NCBI GenBank assembly: GCA_907165135.1
Contig: OU015569.1
Span: forward strand, 3,038,001 to 3,102,000
Source: Oikopleura dioica
Lineage: Eukaryota > Chordata > Appendicularia > Copelata > Oikopleuridae
Direction: 5' to 3'
Length of the DNA stretch: 64,000 nt
Shown: positions 22,994 through 37,037 of the stretch, one piece after another
Position numbering within the stretch: position 1 is the stretch's first letter
Layout of the letters: each line of letters opens with the position of its first letter
Notes under the pieces: generated by a model
The model's input: only the letters and a program-made list of their open reading frames with translations
Databases searched by the model: none
Told to the model about the DNA's origin: nothing
Position numbers and translations under genes: made by a program

Positions 22994-23016
22994 GGCTAGA
23001 AAAAAATACGTTCTCT

Positions 23017-23589
23017 TTAACCGCGTGGGACGAATTGTACATTCCAATGTAGTTTAAGACTTTGAAGAGCCCTAGTTCAAAAACTACTGATCGTATAAAT
23101 CTGAAAATTGAAATGTGCCTTTGCACATCCTTAATCTCTCGCTCTTTAAAATTTCAGCGAATTATCGCGCACCACCAGCGCTCTGCAGCGGATTACGTCT
23201 GACCTACTTCGCGCTGCGCTCCTTTTCTCACTCGTAAGTCAGGTTTCAATTGGGATTTTTTATTATTTTCAAAGTGAAAATATAGGTTTTCGATAGTGGA
23301 GATTTCAAATTTTGAATAATATTTACAAAAAATCAATGCGAAATCAACTCAAACGGTCAAAACAAGAGCAACAAGTAATATGAGAATGAGGTTTGCAGAC
23401 AGGAAAACGGAAATTTAAGTTGAAATTATGAAAGCCTGTATTTGATTTAGTATTGTCAATAAATTTGGCGAGAATCGGATGAGCGAGTCGCGAGTTATTC
23501 AAGTTTTCGCTTAAACTACAATGGAATGTACAAATTGTACAAATTATTCGTCCCGCGCTCATACGCGCGGATTCGTCCCACGCGGTTAA
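23017..23589. mobile_element. 573-bp TTAA-flanked inverted-repeat element (piggyBac-type MITE?)
   Basis: The left end is TTAACCGCGTGGGACGAAT and the right end is its exact complement. Both arms continue inward with a shared TTGTACATTCCA(A/T)TGTAGTTTAAG, the right arm carrying an extra 30 bp of GC-rich direct repeat. TTAA at both borders fits the target duplication of piggyBac-type transposons, whose inverted repeats begin with CC as here. There is no transposase. An exon-like open segment inside it (about 23158-23235, between TTTCAG and GTAAGT) is probably part of the element. Confidence 0.75.
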
Positions 23590-23689
23590 GGGCTTCGCTT
23601 TATTTTGAAAAAGAACTGATTCATAAAATCAAGCACCATTGTATGTTTCTTCAGTTGTCTTTTTGAGCCCGTCTTAGCCAGAATGTAGC

Positions 23690-24914
23690 GAGTGCAATCA
23701 ACGAGGAGTGTACCAGAAAAGCGCTCAGATGAACAAGTATTTTTATGAGCTGAAAGGTACTTTGGCGATGGCGAGAGATAAGAGTGAGATTCTGATAAAT
23801 CTAGACTTGCCAGAAGAGAAAAGAATCGCTCTGCTCAAAAAGGCTTTGAGGGCCGATGATAGTGGCGGTTCTGACACCGAAGATGACGACTTGGCTTTCA
23901 ACTCTGACGATGAAGAAGTTTTAGATTTAGAGATTGAAGCCGTCGAAGCGGAAGCAGATGCAGAAGACGCAGATCAGAATGAAGGAGCGTGATACTAGAA
24001 AGACTTATGTATCTTATACATTGAATAATATTGAATAAGTCGCGAATAGAGGAATCGGAGTCGTCCGCCGACGAAGAAAGTGAGGGAGATGACAATGAAG
24101 ACATCGAGTTTGAAGAAGGCTTCATTGACCAAGACGAAGACGATAGTGAAGGCGAGACTTGCAAAAAAGTTTTTTCAAATTTGACAAGTATAATTTAGAC
24201 GACGATGCCATTGAAGACGAGATCGAAAACTCAGAAGCGAATTCCAATTTTAGCTCGATGCAGTCTGATCACGGCGATTCGGACGCAGTGATTGACGAAA
24301 TTGAGAAATACAACTTTTTGTATGTTTTTATTTTTCGCGTCGTTTTATATGCTTGAAAATTAGCGAAATGGATTACTTCTTTCAAGAGAACTTCTTGATC
24401 AGCCACGTGTTAGACTACACGTATGGAGATTACCGCTCTGACGAATACGACAGATCTGGATTACTGTAACAACGTCTGAATAATAAATGTTTCTCGTGTG
24501 ACTTTGCTTTAATTAGAGACGGCGCTGATGATTTCCCGGAGTCTGAAGGGACAGGAATGAATGAATCGATCGACCAGTTCCATTACCAGGAACATGTTAA
24601 CTCCGCGAAAATTATTTTTTATTTCTGTAAAATTCGTAATTAACGCGCAAAGTCAATCGATCTCTCTTTGGATGATGGTGGCTCCTGCAATTCTAAAATC
24701 TCTCTCGTCTTTCGTTCGAACGAATGGGAAGCTACTTTCACAGCAGGGTTCGAGAAAGTAGTGTTCATCTGAGAGACCTGTTCTATCTAATATAATATTA
24801 GTAATATTCGTGAACCTTTGAACAGACTGTTCAAACGGCCTGAGCCTTGAATCAGGTTCGATGGGGGGAAGCGAAGATTCTACCGCCGAAGAAGCTTCCC
24901 AAGAAGATGCATAG
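23690..24914 (+). CDS. Highly acidic low-complexity protein (5' end uncertain)
   Basis: This may be a nuclear or chaperone-like acidic protein; the family is not recognised. Successive exons encode an N-terminal segment (MNKYFYELKGTLAMARDK), then long Asp/Glu/Ser-rich stretches, an aromatic patch (HVLDYTYGDYRSDEYD), further acidic exons, and an end rich in Ser/Glu (ESGSMGGSEDSTAEEASQ) with a stop at 24912-24914. One intron (about 23985-24048) is best read as GG-AG. The frame breaks inside a run of six A and six T at 24163-24175; one additional T would join the two open halves. The start could be the ATG at 23728 or lie upstream. Acidic Ser/Glu-rich proteins evolve fast, so lack of recognition means little. 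Confidence 0.55.
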
Positions 24915-27900
24915 TTCGAGAAGCTGTGTTGCGTTTATAAACACGTATCCATTTAATTTTTCTAATTAGTCGTTTAATCGGACACTTGCAAAGTGAAAAT
25001 GCGGATTAACCCGCCGACGGCAGTAATTCCCACTAGGCGACACAGGTACCCGTCGCATTCATGTCACTTTTACCAAGGACGCAAATTTGGCGTGCGCCGC
25101 CATCTCCATTCAAATTTACATTTTTTCTCGAAGTGGAAAATAGTTTTCTGTCAGGCGAAATACAGTAGTTGTATTTGGAAGTTTAGATTTCGGCGCTTGG
25201 GATGGCTCCAGGTAGAGGTCAGTGATCTGAGGAGTGGTAGGTCGTAAGCGGCGCGCGTATTGAAGATTACAAGCCTGCCTGACAGAAAGGACAATCCCCC
25301 TCCTTTAAGCCGCAGGAGCCACTCGACTTACAGAAACTAGGGCCAGGGAAAACAACAATCGCGAGCGTCGATTATTACGCAAGCTCATCAATTTCGATGG
25401 TGAGATCATCCGGGCGCTCGATTGGGATCCGGCCAGGATGCGCAAATCTGAGTACTCTTTCAAAGGCGTGGGAAACTCTTATCAGTGGCTGGAGCTGGCG
25501 TTCGGTGCCGCTGACGGTGGCTCTGGTGGCGCAGGATGAAATGGTATCCGCAGTGAATCACGCTCGGCGACTTTGAAATGAAGACAAATATCACCAAAAT
25601 TGAGGCTCGGATTACGCCAAATCAACCTTTGTAATCACTCGGAAGGCCGCCAGATTGATAAGGACGGCGCACATGCCGCGCCGCAGCACCAGCACCGCCG
25701 CCACTACCACTCAGAATCCTTCCAAAAGCCGCCCTCTCCAAAAAACTAGTCGGGTCGGTACGGGATCCGTAGTTGGCAAATTGGGCGCTAATTGAAATGA
25801 AGATATCTGATTTAATGTTCTCATGCAAGTTGACTTTGATGAAACGAAAGCCCCACAATTTCGAGTTTGTGGCTAATCAATTCGTTCCAACAGTGAGGAA
25901 ATGTACTGTAATCGGATCGCGCCGAGCTGACAGGTAACCCGCTGCTAAAGAAGCTAGAGAACGCCATTGTTTTTCATTTCTCTCGTGGGAAGAGAGCATC
26001 TCCGCCCGCGGATTACCTGATTCACCACCGCCGCCAAAATGCACCCAGCTGTTTCCCTAGTGGAATGTAAATTGACCGGGATTCGCGATCGGCCAAAAAC
26101 AGGTACGCGACAATGTGTGCTTCCAGTCCCACGTTGGTTAGTGAAGCGATTTCATGACAATGGCGGCGAGCTCCACGTTTAGATTAGCCACTGAGGCACA
26201 GTCTTTAGGGAAGCAGCGAAACATGTCCCTGGAAGGGCTACATCGTCAAATCTTTTGATACTCACAATGCTCCCGCGCTTAGAGCTGACGAGCTGAGCTG
26301 TTTTCACCAAAAACTCAAATACAAAGCACTCATCCGTCAAAAGCGAAAAAGAAAATGACCGTTCCAACAAGCGACAAAGTACCAATGGCACCAAGCTCAA
26401 AGCCAGGCGCCGCCGTAATTCCGCTGCTTCTGTGAGAACTCTGAAGACACCTCATACGGAAATTGATCCTCTTTGGATTCTTGGAAGTTCGACGCGCGCC
26501 GCTCACACTTCCATCAGTCATGTGACCTGTCGCTTGCAATTTTTAAAATTGACGCGCGTTTTCCTGTTCGTGCTTCTTTTTCACGCACCAAAGCCTGCAG
26601 CCTAGACTTAGTGTACTTAGTCCGACCAAAATCAAATCTAAACTTGGCGCTTCTCGCGTAGAATTTATTGAGTGAAATCACCAGACGGTTTTCACTGAAT
26701 AAGCATGCCATAATCTGTGGAGACAAACAAGCAATCGTCAGATTAAGTAATCTAAGTCGTCTTATTACGAATTTACTCCATAGAAAATCTCCCGCGAGGA
26801 AGAGCCCCTCATACTTTGGCAAAAGAAAATGTCTCAAATGGACATTTAATCCGCTACGGAGCATGACAAACGTGATCCGACTGTATATGCTAGTATCAAT
26901 AATGGAGGGAGAATCTGAAGGGCGTGAACAGCTGGGCGTTACAGCGTGAAATCGGGATCAAATGAGCAAGAGCGAAATTAACAGAATTCTTCGATTTCGA
27001 ACGAATTGCAATTTGGAACTGGTTCAAGTACAAACTCCAAGTCGAATTCATTGATTGCACTCCCGGATGATCCGGAGCCACACGCTGCGAGCGCATCAAC
27101 ATCCGTTTTTATCTCCCTCTGGATCATCCCCACTGAACGAGGCAGCTCAACCGACGCGACTGTTTATGTCTCCTATCGCTCTGAGACGGGACATTGTTGA
27201 TGATCCAGACTGCACCATCTTCCTGTAGTTCAAATACAAGCTCTGTTGTTGTCATTTCTGTTGCTCGAGTAAAGATTAATTAGCATTTTTTGTGGTTGCG
27301 TTAATTTTCAAATAAAGAATTTGAGAAGCAAAAGCTTTACGTTGCAGTTTTTCCAGAGTACTTGAGTCTACACATGGCAATTAGGGGATGAGTTCAATGG
27401 AGCAGCAACAATGAGAGTGTCACAGTGTTGGTTTAGCCGTTCCAGTTTCTAGATAAGGATCAGGAAGTGAGCCACGTTCGGATTTCCACTGCGACACTTC
27501 CACTCTCCAATTTCCCAAAGAGCTCAGTTTACGTCGCGGTGAAGCAGCTGGAAACCATTCCCTCTTGGTGGAGCAGTGGTGCTCCTTCTCCACTGTGGAA
27601 AGCGGCGGCTGCGATTGGCTGCGCGATTCCCGACGTGTGCGCCGCCACTCGGCTAATCCAGCTCCCCTCTCGACCCCCCGCCATCCCTTTTGATCACTCC
27701 GGCGCCTTTCTCCTCCCTCAGCACGGAGCTTCCGGAAGCGAGTTTAAGCTGACTGCAACTGACGGGATGTGACTTCCAGTACTCGAAAATCGAACTTACA
27801 TTTTCCCAAGTCATTCTTCAGTTCTTAATCCAACTAATCCTAATCATAACGATTTCCACTCTCATCTTTTAATGACCATATAAAACAACTAATAAATCTT

Positions 27901-28811
27901 CTGTCCTAGTTTTCTCTTCCAACAAAGTTTCTTGCTTTCCTGAATGGAATATTTTAGGCAGGTCATAATTGCGTGTTGATATGGGATGAGTTCGGAGCGG
28001 CGCGGACAAAAGAATCACTCATGCAAAACATGGTGTTAGCGGCTAAATTCGTATTTTTCTTCGCTAAGCCGTAATTACGGTGCCGTGAAGGACGGCCAAG
28101 TGTGGATGCGCACCGATCCAGATCGAAATTTATTACAAAAGTACTCGCGCTGCTTTCATCTTGGGATTGTTGGAATTTCGTCAACTGGTGATAAACATTA
28201 ACCACCCTTGTTCGTACTAACGTCTTTTGTTCTCCGTCCAATTAGGCGATTTCGCACGTAAATCCAAAGCGTATGGAAATAAAAATCGTCCAAATCTATT
28301 GGTGCATCTTAGAAAGTATTCAAAGGAGAGTCGAGAGAGCAAAAAATAGGTGCTTCTTTGAGAATGCTTTTATGCTTTCATTTGAAATTTTGATGGAAAA
28401 AACTCCAACTGCAATCATCTTATCACAGTCACGGCAAATAACAGTAGTCGATCAGTTATATTTTTAAAAGATACAGATTTTAAGAGCTTTATTAACGCTC
28501 TTAGTGTTGATTGCATGATTGGGCAGGTAATGGTGGTGGTGGAGGTTTAAAGCTAGGGAAGAGACTAGTCGTGTTGAGGAGAGAGCGATGGCGCGCGCGA
28601 GTCCCGTTTGGCACTTCAGGAGTTCCTGGCTTGGACTCTGGGCTGCTGTGGCGCCCCCGTGCGCCCGATCCGATGCCGACGGGTCCATGGAGCATCCAGC
28701 CGCCACTTGAATTAGTCCTTCTTGTTTATACTCAGATACAGAAGACATAAAAACCTACCTGCCTTTTTCCGAGAGCAACATCTTTACGAGAGCTTTTACG
28801 AAACTGCAGCG
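24915..28811. promoter_or_regulatory. Long non-coding region upstream of the Ikaros-family gene
   Basis: Almost 4 kb without a supported exon is exceptional in this window, where gene spacing is usually below 400 bp. Open frames such as 27467-27772 and 28464-28750 lack starts and splice signals. The DNA has many AATTA/TAATTA-type motifs between GC-rich blocks. The likeliest role is transcriptional control of the zinc-finger gene that begins at 28812; this is inference. Confidence 0.5.
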
Positions 28812-31800
28812 ATGAGCGAGAACGGCTCCGTCGACGAAATCAAGGTCGAGGAGATCAACTACGACACAGATGCAAACAACGAAGTCGCCATCAAGGCTGG
28901 CGATGGCGCGGAGCTAAGTGAAGGTAAGTCTTTTTTTCCACCTTTGTAAATTGGATATTGACCTTGTCGTTGACTCGGGCGCCCGTGGGAACTCCTTCTG
29001 AGATTTGTTTTCCAGCAGAAAGTTGTCCCAACTTTGGTGATTAATTGGAGCTAATTAGGAGTATAATTAATTAGCGCTTGATTCCACTCTCGGACACTTC
29101 GGGAAGCGCTTATCCGCCAGCGCACTCCTCAAAGTTGTGACAATTGAGGCCCCTTGAGTATTTATACGTAAGGCCGAGTTTATCAAAATATCTGGAATCT
29201 GTTTTCACTGTCGAGTAGGCTCAATACCAACAGTGCTTCGTGTAAGAGGTAATCTTGAGATTTTCGCGCGAGCAACTTCTATCGCTATGTCCAGCTCAAA
29301 ACAGTGGAAGAATACGGCATGCGCAGTGGGCCGTACTTTGCGCGTGAGAACTTGAATGGCCCATAGGAATTTCGTTCCTTATTATTATTTGGGCTTGTTG
29401 AGGTGGATACTGGTCGAAATGCGCGTGAAAGGAGCCTCGGATCCGGTGCTGCCAGTTCTGGCCCACTCAGCCATTTTGAGCTAATAATGATTCGCATGTG
29501 AACTTGACACAGGAGCCGTGAAAGTGGCATTAATTCGAATTCCTGGGAGCGTTTCGTACTGATACTAAATGATCATTTGCTCCATGGGTGGTGCTCTTTA
29601 TTGAGTTTTCCCTTATCCCAAATACCAAGCCCGTCGATATCGCTGGAGAACTTCTCGAGCTCACTGACGTCGTCTGCAGCTCTCCCATAATCTCTCATTT
29701 TACTAATTAGCCGTCTCGTCGACGCAATGTATTTATTATGTAATTGATTAGATTTTTGCCAATGCAATATTGAACATAGCCGATAAAAAAGGACGATTGT
29801 CTGAAGCAATCTTTACTCGATCATCACTAGTCCTATATTGCGGAAGTGGACTCTAGGGATTCGCCATTTTTACGGTTTATGAATCGATTAATAATGTTAA
29901 CTTTGAACAACGGCGAGTAAGCCGAGTCCTCGTCTTGGAGCACAGAGCAGGGAACAATTGTTATGGATCTGCGCGTTTTCCTCGAGTCCCTGTGCGCGAT
30001 AATCCAGGAAACAACGAAATCGTTAAATTTTTAATAATCGGCCCCTTTCCCGCAGAAATTCCAGCAAATGAGTTCTCCACGGATTCTGAAAATTCCATCC
30101 TTCGCGCGAAAATCCGACAGCTAATCGGACATGATAACGAATCGGTGGCGCTGCGAGAGACAAAAAAAACGGATTTGAAGCACTTTAGTGGAGAGTATCC
30201 TAAATCGATTAATCCCTAATTAGACCAGGATTAAAATTCGATCATCTGATGATATTCCACAGCCAGGAGCCGGTGCTTCAACTTTTTCTTTCATAACTCT
30301 CGAACTCGAGATTCAGATCACGCGTGATATTCATTAATCATTTCGACGTAGCGAGGGACAGAGTTCAAAAATTTTCGGCTCCCGGGCAGGGGAGCGGCGG
30401 CCGGAGGGATTTGAATTCAGAATTTCTAATGAAGCTTTCCTACGCCATTTTCGCGCTTTTTTCGCGAGCTGTGTAATGACTAGCAGTCAAGTTTCCTAAT
30501 TACGGCCCTATTGGCGTAAGTTTTATTGGAAGCCATAATTACGATTTTACAGTTTTCCTGATTTGCTTTGAAGCGCCAGGTGCTTGGCTAGGTGGTCCTG
30601 GCTAGATCAGCGCTCAGGAGACTAGATCAGGAGACGGAGATCCCGCGGCTGAGCTCATTCCTTGGATAGAGCCAGAACACGTGCACCTGTGGCGGCGCTA
30701 GAATGTGAGCACTTTGATACCTCCGCCTCCTCTGAACTCAACTCGTTCCTGCCAGAGCCCGGGCCAAGCGTTTCGTCAGGAAGCGGACGCGTAACTCAAC
30801 TCGGAAGGAAAAATAATTATCCCCGCGTCCGGAAAGCGAATTGCTATAATTAACACGGCAGAAATCAGTGCTAGTGTCCAGAATTCGCGCGCTTGCTCCT
30901 CTCCACCGCCGAAAAAATGCTTGCTTTGCTCAACACGCGGAATCTTGTCGCAAAATATTTGTTTGGCTCAATTACCCCATTTGAAGGCTTATTTCGCGCG
31001 CTGAAAGAGTGATCTTTGCCAAACTGTGATCTTCTTCTAATCACAAGACGTTCTAAAAGCCGGCATTTCTAATGCTCTTTTTGCACCAATCCATTTTCAT
31101 CAGAGAAGATGGCGCCGGACTTTGGAAGTGGAAAGCGTCGGACAAGGAAACAGCGCCACCATTGGAATGCGGCGGGAGCGGATTGGGCGCAGCCATAGTC
31201 TCGCTGAGGAGCGCCGACTCCTTCCCGCGTCTCTCCGAGCTGATCCCGAGACTTTCTTCTGATTCTTTGTCTTGTCTGTTGAGCGCTGCTTTTACGGCCG
31301 TGTGGAGCAATGCCGGATCAACCGGACACGCGTAAAATCGATAGCCCCAATAAAAGCGTCCTGGAAAACGGAAGCTCGCTGTCTAAGTCCCAGGGAAATC
31401 CACTTTGTCCGCAGAATCACCTTGTAAGCCGAAGGTTAACCCTCCCGTGTCCTGATCCAATCGAAAAGTAAATTTTGTACTTCGCCGGGTTAATTATCTA
31501 AAATTTTCGGAAATACTCAAATCGTGCATCCAAATAACTCGGAAAAGGGAGCAGTGCTCATTTTGACATTCCATTGTCCGAGTTCTTTTCGCTGGAAAAT
31601 GTGGAGAATCGTATTCGGCTCCTGGCCAGTTCTATGGCTTTAACCGCCGACACCAGATGCCAACACCACCAATTACAGCACCAACAACAGCCGCGCCAGA
31701 ATCGCGCCGAATTCCGCAATTTCTATTTTCACGGATTGTTCGCATAGCAGGGCAGCGCTGGAATCCGACTGGCGCACGCCGAAATACCCCAGCGGTTGCC

Positions 31801-34800
31801 AACCAATTTTCTTCCTTGACGGCGATATAGCCTTAGTAAACTTTTGATAGCTGCTAAATCAACAGCGGCTTCCGTGGGACTTGAATTGAATCTGCGCCGG
31901 AAATGGCGTTTCATTTCATGGGAGCCACTGTCGACTACTTTCCTTGGAGTGTCGATGCTCTGCGCCCAGCTCGAGCGTTTTGGGACAATTGAGACGAGCA
32001 CCGGAAGCCACTTGCTGGTTCCGCTTGTTGTTATAATTGCGATCCATCACCGTTGTTGGTTCAAAACTTTGATTTGAAATCCATTAGATTAGGGCCAGCC
32101 TGTAGATGTAGCGGGAAGATGATCCGGAACTTAACGTGAATGATGAATGAGCCGGTCGTGTTCCAAGCATCACTGAGAGGGCTCCAGCTGGGCACGACTC
32201 AGCTGGAGCCTTACATATATCTTTACATTAATTATGGATGCGGCTATATGTTTACAAGTCAGAGTAAAATGTGTCTTGATCCTCTCTGTCACGGGCGGCG
32301 CACGTAATGGATGAAAAAAGTCAGAATCCATTTAGCTAAAAGGTCTAGGGGTGCACCTGCTAATGGATGTAACTCCCCGTTCTCCGAGAACGGGAGAAGA
32401 TAGTTGATTCAGTAGAAGGAAACTGAGACTGTCATAAGCGGGTCTTTTATCCGGATCAGGCTCAGATCGCGGTGACAGGACAATTTCGGGTGGAAGGTTT
32501 CGCTCGATTAGAGAGGATTAAGAACTGGCTCTCCATATCTGGCCGGGGGATTGTATATTGAAGTGTTTGTTGTTTCGCACGGCTGCGAGTAGCAATTTCG
32601 TCCATTGCGAACAATTGGCACCTCCACCGAGCTCCATCGTCTAGCCTATAATTTGGGATTGAAATCTCCTTCCTCCGATTGTTAAAGCCCCGGGCCGCCC
32701 GTCGCAGATCGCCAAGAAAACAAAACCTTCGTTGTTACAGCCAGAGCGCTAACTCCACAATCGACAAGCACACACAAGCACGTGCAGCGGCAAATTATAG
32801 CTCCCGCCGCGCCACGGTTACAACTTAAAACACGCACAGCATTAGTATCTGGATTCGTCTTTATTGAAGTTCACTCTTGGAAAAGACTATCAACGCAATG
32901 CGCGGCGGGTTAATCCCCTACTCATTGGGATTAGCCGATTTGCAGTTCGCCACTGTTGCGGCGCGCCCCGTCGAGATCTCCACCAAAGCTTCTCACCTGT
33001 TGATGTCTTTGATTCTCCCACTTTGAAGTGTTGTGTATTCCCCGGTTATCCGTTAATTATCAGCCACTGACATTTGCTTTTAGACAACGAGCTCAACCGA
33101 AAGAATGGACGAAACTTGAACCTCATCAAGTGCGAAGAGTGCGGCCTGATCTGCGCGGGACAGAGCCATTACAACGTGCACATCCGATCTCATACAGGTA
33201 CAATCTACAGCATAAGCAACTAGTTCATCAGTAACACGCGATTTCAGGAGAACGGCCCTTCAAATGCGCTATTTGCGGCGTGGCATTCACGCAGAAAGGA
33301 AATCTCCGACGTCACTACAAGATCCATAGCGACGAGAAACCTTTCCAATGTCCAATCTGCTCGTATCGATGTCGTCGACGTGACGCGCTCAACGGACACA
33401 TGCGCATTCACTCAGGTAAAGTTTTGGAAATCGGAGGCCTTTAGAATCTGCCCGGAGTCTGAACCTGTCAAATCTGAAACTGCTAAACATTTGTTCTGCG
33501 GGTGGGCCATGCACAAACAGCGCAACACGGAAAGAACAGAAGGGGAAGTCACACTTCCCGCCGGAACACGCGTCAACACATGACCACATTATAAGCTAAA
33601 GGCGCGTGGCCGGCTTCTTTTTCGCGTTCCGATTCTAGCGTCGAAATCAAAAGGCGCCACGGCCGGATCAAAGGGACTGGGATCAGGGAAATCACTCGAC
33701 GCAGGAATGTGTGTTTTCAGATGTAGGTGATGGACTTAAGCGTGTAAACGAGCGCCGGCTGTCGACCTACAGGAGATATAGAGAGCTTTACTCCAAAATT
33801 ACACTGTCTTTACTTTCAGCTTATTTTTTTCATTTTTTTCTTCTTTTTTTTTCGCGCGAACTCACGCGTTTCCCAGCGAAATTCACACAGGAGAACATGC
33901 CGAAGAGGTGGCAATTATCGCGCTGCTAAACCTGTAACTGGAATTGCTCACATAGCGCTAGAATATCCCAAATATGCGCCATAAATAGCCAGTTTCCCAG
34001 GGCCGCTCAGAGCCCCAAACAAAAGCGTGTTTGGAGTCGCGTAGATCCTCGGAAATCGGCGAGATGGCGGAAGACATAATGAGCCGTTATTAGCACTCGC
34101 CAGTGACGGATTCACGTGCCTAAGTGGCGATTTTTACGCGCGAGGAAAAGCGCTGAGCCAGGGAAAAGAGAAACCGCTCGATCATGATGGTGGATGCGGC
34201 GGTGGTGCTCTGGAGGTGTGAGGTGATAGATGCGATCATCCAAGGCGCGCGAGAATTTTCGGAATCTCGTATTTTTGATCGATTTAAGTTGAGCAACCAC
34301 TAATGGAAGGTGCGAGGCGCATTCCGACGGCGCCATCTGCGGTGCACTTTCGAAACATTTACACCTCCAATTAGGGACTCTTTGAAAAAAGGAATCACAC
34401 ACCACCACCGCCGCCGCCAAAATTTACCCTAATTGGTACTCTCGCCGCACTCAATTAGTTTCTCCTCTTTCTCAACGCCACTCTCGACTTCGATTTCGAA
34501 TGCATATTCTCGGGTTAAGTATTTAACAATTGTGCGGAGCGCCCGGATGATCCCTGGATCTCAATTAGGATCGGTGCGTGTACGTGCGATCTGCCAGGTG
34601 CATGCTCATGTCAAACTTGGGACTAACTTCTGACTCCGGGCTAATCGGACTTGCGCGGCTCCTCAATTCGGCGCTGGGGAAAGCTTCTTTTGGAAGCTGG
34701 TAGGGCTTAGCGCCGGGCTCAGTTTCAATCATCATCCGATACAATCCTTAATTCGTCCCTTGAGTACTATTGAGCAAACGAGAACTCGCCTCGCATTCGG

Positions 34801-36718
34801 GGGGAAATCACAGCTCCCGACATTTGATCCCTTCTAATCGATTAATTTCAGACATGCGGCCTTATCGCTGCTCTTACTGCGCCCGCTCGTACAAGTCACG
34901 CCAGTCAATGAAGGAACACGAATATCAATGCCCGTACAAGTCAGACCCCGTCCAGCCTACTCCACCAGGTAGTAAGATAGTAACAAACACTCAAAAAAAT
35001 ACATTTCTAGGATCAGAAGGATTTCCTTTCCAGAACGAAGCAGGTCTTCGAAATCCAATGGCACTTCCTTGCCCTCGCCCATCTACAAGTCAGCCAGCAC
35101 CAGCGCTAAATCAACTTGGACAACTGGGAGCACGACCACCAGCATATCCACCAGCAAACATCAACGAACTTCTAGCCCTACGAGCGCGACTAATGGCACC
35201 CGGAGCACCTCCTCCACCACCACCTCAAATTCGACCAGGTTTTCCTGGCTTGTTTGGCAACTCGATTCCTCCAATACCTCCTACAACAACTCCATTTAAT
35301 GTAAGCTGTAATTGGTTGTGCATATTAAATAATGATAAATTCTAGCCTGAAAACCACCGCAACGGAGCAGGTATGGGCGGAACGCATGCGCTCGCACTTC
35401 ATATACGTCGGCTTCTGGCCAACGCCGTACAACAGCAGCAGCAGGGTGGAATCAGAAACCCACTTGAGAAGTCGTCCTTGTCAGAGGCGACGCCAAGCTC
35501 GCACTCCTCACACTCCTCTGCCGAGGACTCAGGCCAGGTAATTAAGGTAACTCGTTAGAGAGAGGAGGATCACTTAGGACATCAAAATACTGAATGAAGA
35601 CCGAAAATAGAAAACTCTCCATAATAATTATCTTTTTAGTTTTCGCCTACTGAGTCGAAAATCAAGCCAACCGATATCAACCAAAATGTTGCCAAGATCC
35701 TTGCAAACATGGTCCAGCCCCAAGCCGATTCTCCTCTTATTCCGGAGTCACGAAAGCGACCACACTCCTTCGAGTAAGTCTTGTTATTTATTTATCTATA
35801 AAAATCTATTTTCGATAATTCCGCGAGTATGTCCAAACTGTCGTAAACTTTTTTTTCAAAAGGGCGCTCGGGCAAGTACCAAAGCAGTTAACACGCGCCA
35901 GGTGTTCCTTCAATCGCCCAAACTCTCGTAAACTCCGACATCAATTATTAATTTACCTTTTTACTATACGTTATTTACGGGAGGTGGTTTTTCCCGCCTC
36001 TCTGCCCGGAATAGAGCTGCTTTAATTTCCTAACACCGAATTCCTTTCATCGACGCAGCTGCTTTTTTTAATGGGGCTGTTTCTTTTAAATATTCTTCTA
36101 CAAATCATTGATGTGGATTCTCCTACTTTGAATTTGAAAACTGTCAAATTTAATTATCAATTTTCAGAAGCGAGCCAACTCCGAAACGTATGCGCTCCCC
36201 AAATCCAACAAATTTGAACCTCGCCGACTCTTCCAAAGACGATGAAGTTTTTGTCAACGAATCGCCTCTGGAAAACTCTGTTGTCGCCGACGTCCCACCA
36301 GTTGATGACAACGAGGACGTAGATGTCAGTGTAGAGCCACTCGACGAGAGCAAAAACGAAATTTCCAGCGTTGATTCCCAGTCGCCCCTCGACCAAATCG
36401 CACAAGACGAACATATGGAAATCAAGGCGCAGATAAGCGTCTTCAAAAACGGCGCCAAGTTGAATAGCTGGGAGTGCGAGACCTGCAACTGTATTTTTCT
36501 CAATGAGGTACTTGCTATTGTCATTTCTCTTGACTAAATACGCGATTCAGATCACTTATCGAATTCACATGGGAGTCCACATGCATGCCGATCCACTGTG
36601 CTGCAACTCGTGCGGCAAACGTTGCTCCGACCAGCAAGAGTTCCAAGCCCATCTAGTTCACCACCAGCATGTTAATAATACGGTCCCCACTGCTCCAAAA
36701 GCAACCAATGTTGTCTGA
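28812..36718 (+). CDS. Ikaros-family (IKZF) zinc-finger transcription factor
   Basis: This is a nuclear DNA-binding factor. Nine exons (28812-28923, 33084-33197, 33248-33415, 34852-34968, 35011-35300, 35346-35537, 35640-35773, 36168-36507, 36551-36718) total 1635 nt and encode 544 residues in an unbroken frame. Four N-terminal C2H2 fingers match Ikaros in order: [55 protein letters not shown], and [18 protein letters not shown] Pro-rich and a Ser-rich linker with QQQQQ follow, then two C-terminal fingers ([28 protein letters not shown]) in the arrangement used for Ikaros dimerisation. All introns are GT-AG. Intron 1 is 4.16 kb and intron 3 is 1.44 kb, far longer than the rest, and both look regulatory. 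In vertebrates this family controls blood-cell fates; the tunicate role is not evident from sequence. Confidence 0.92.
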
Positions 36719-37037
36719 CTTCCTTAATGCTAAAAAAACAATCGACCCTCCCACAGTACTGTACATTTATACTTTGACTTAGGATTTCTATTACTGTCTT
36801 GACTGTATTTTTTCAACACGATCTTTCATGCGTTACTTTGAGTTTCTTTCTTTCAATCTTTGAGACTAGAAAAAGTTAGTATTGCTGGCACACATGGAGA
36901 TACCCTGTCTGCATCCTTATCACCCGGCCAGAGAAAATGATAAGATAACACTGTCGCAGGAAACGACATTTAGTAGGCTTGATTTATGTCAAGAGAGTAT
37001 TTCAGGCTAAGGCTTTTAATTTGAACAAAATACGTTG
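36719..37037. other. Intergenic gap
   Basis: This holds the 3' end of the Ikaros-family gene and the presumed promoter of the acidic protein gene. No open frame is supported. Confidence 0.5.

Noticed and set aside
27467-27772. 101-codon open frame upstream of the Ikaros-family gene
   Set aside because: No ATG start, no splice sites and no recognisable domain. It lies in a GC-rich block where long frames arise by chance.
36150-36524. Minus-strand open frame of 124 codons over the Ikaros-family gene
   Set aside because: It is antisense to an exon that keeps the frame of a nine-exon zinc-finger gene. The acidic Ser/Asp-rich sense strand creates Ser/Leu-rich antisense frames.
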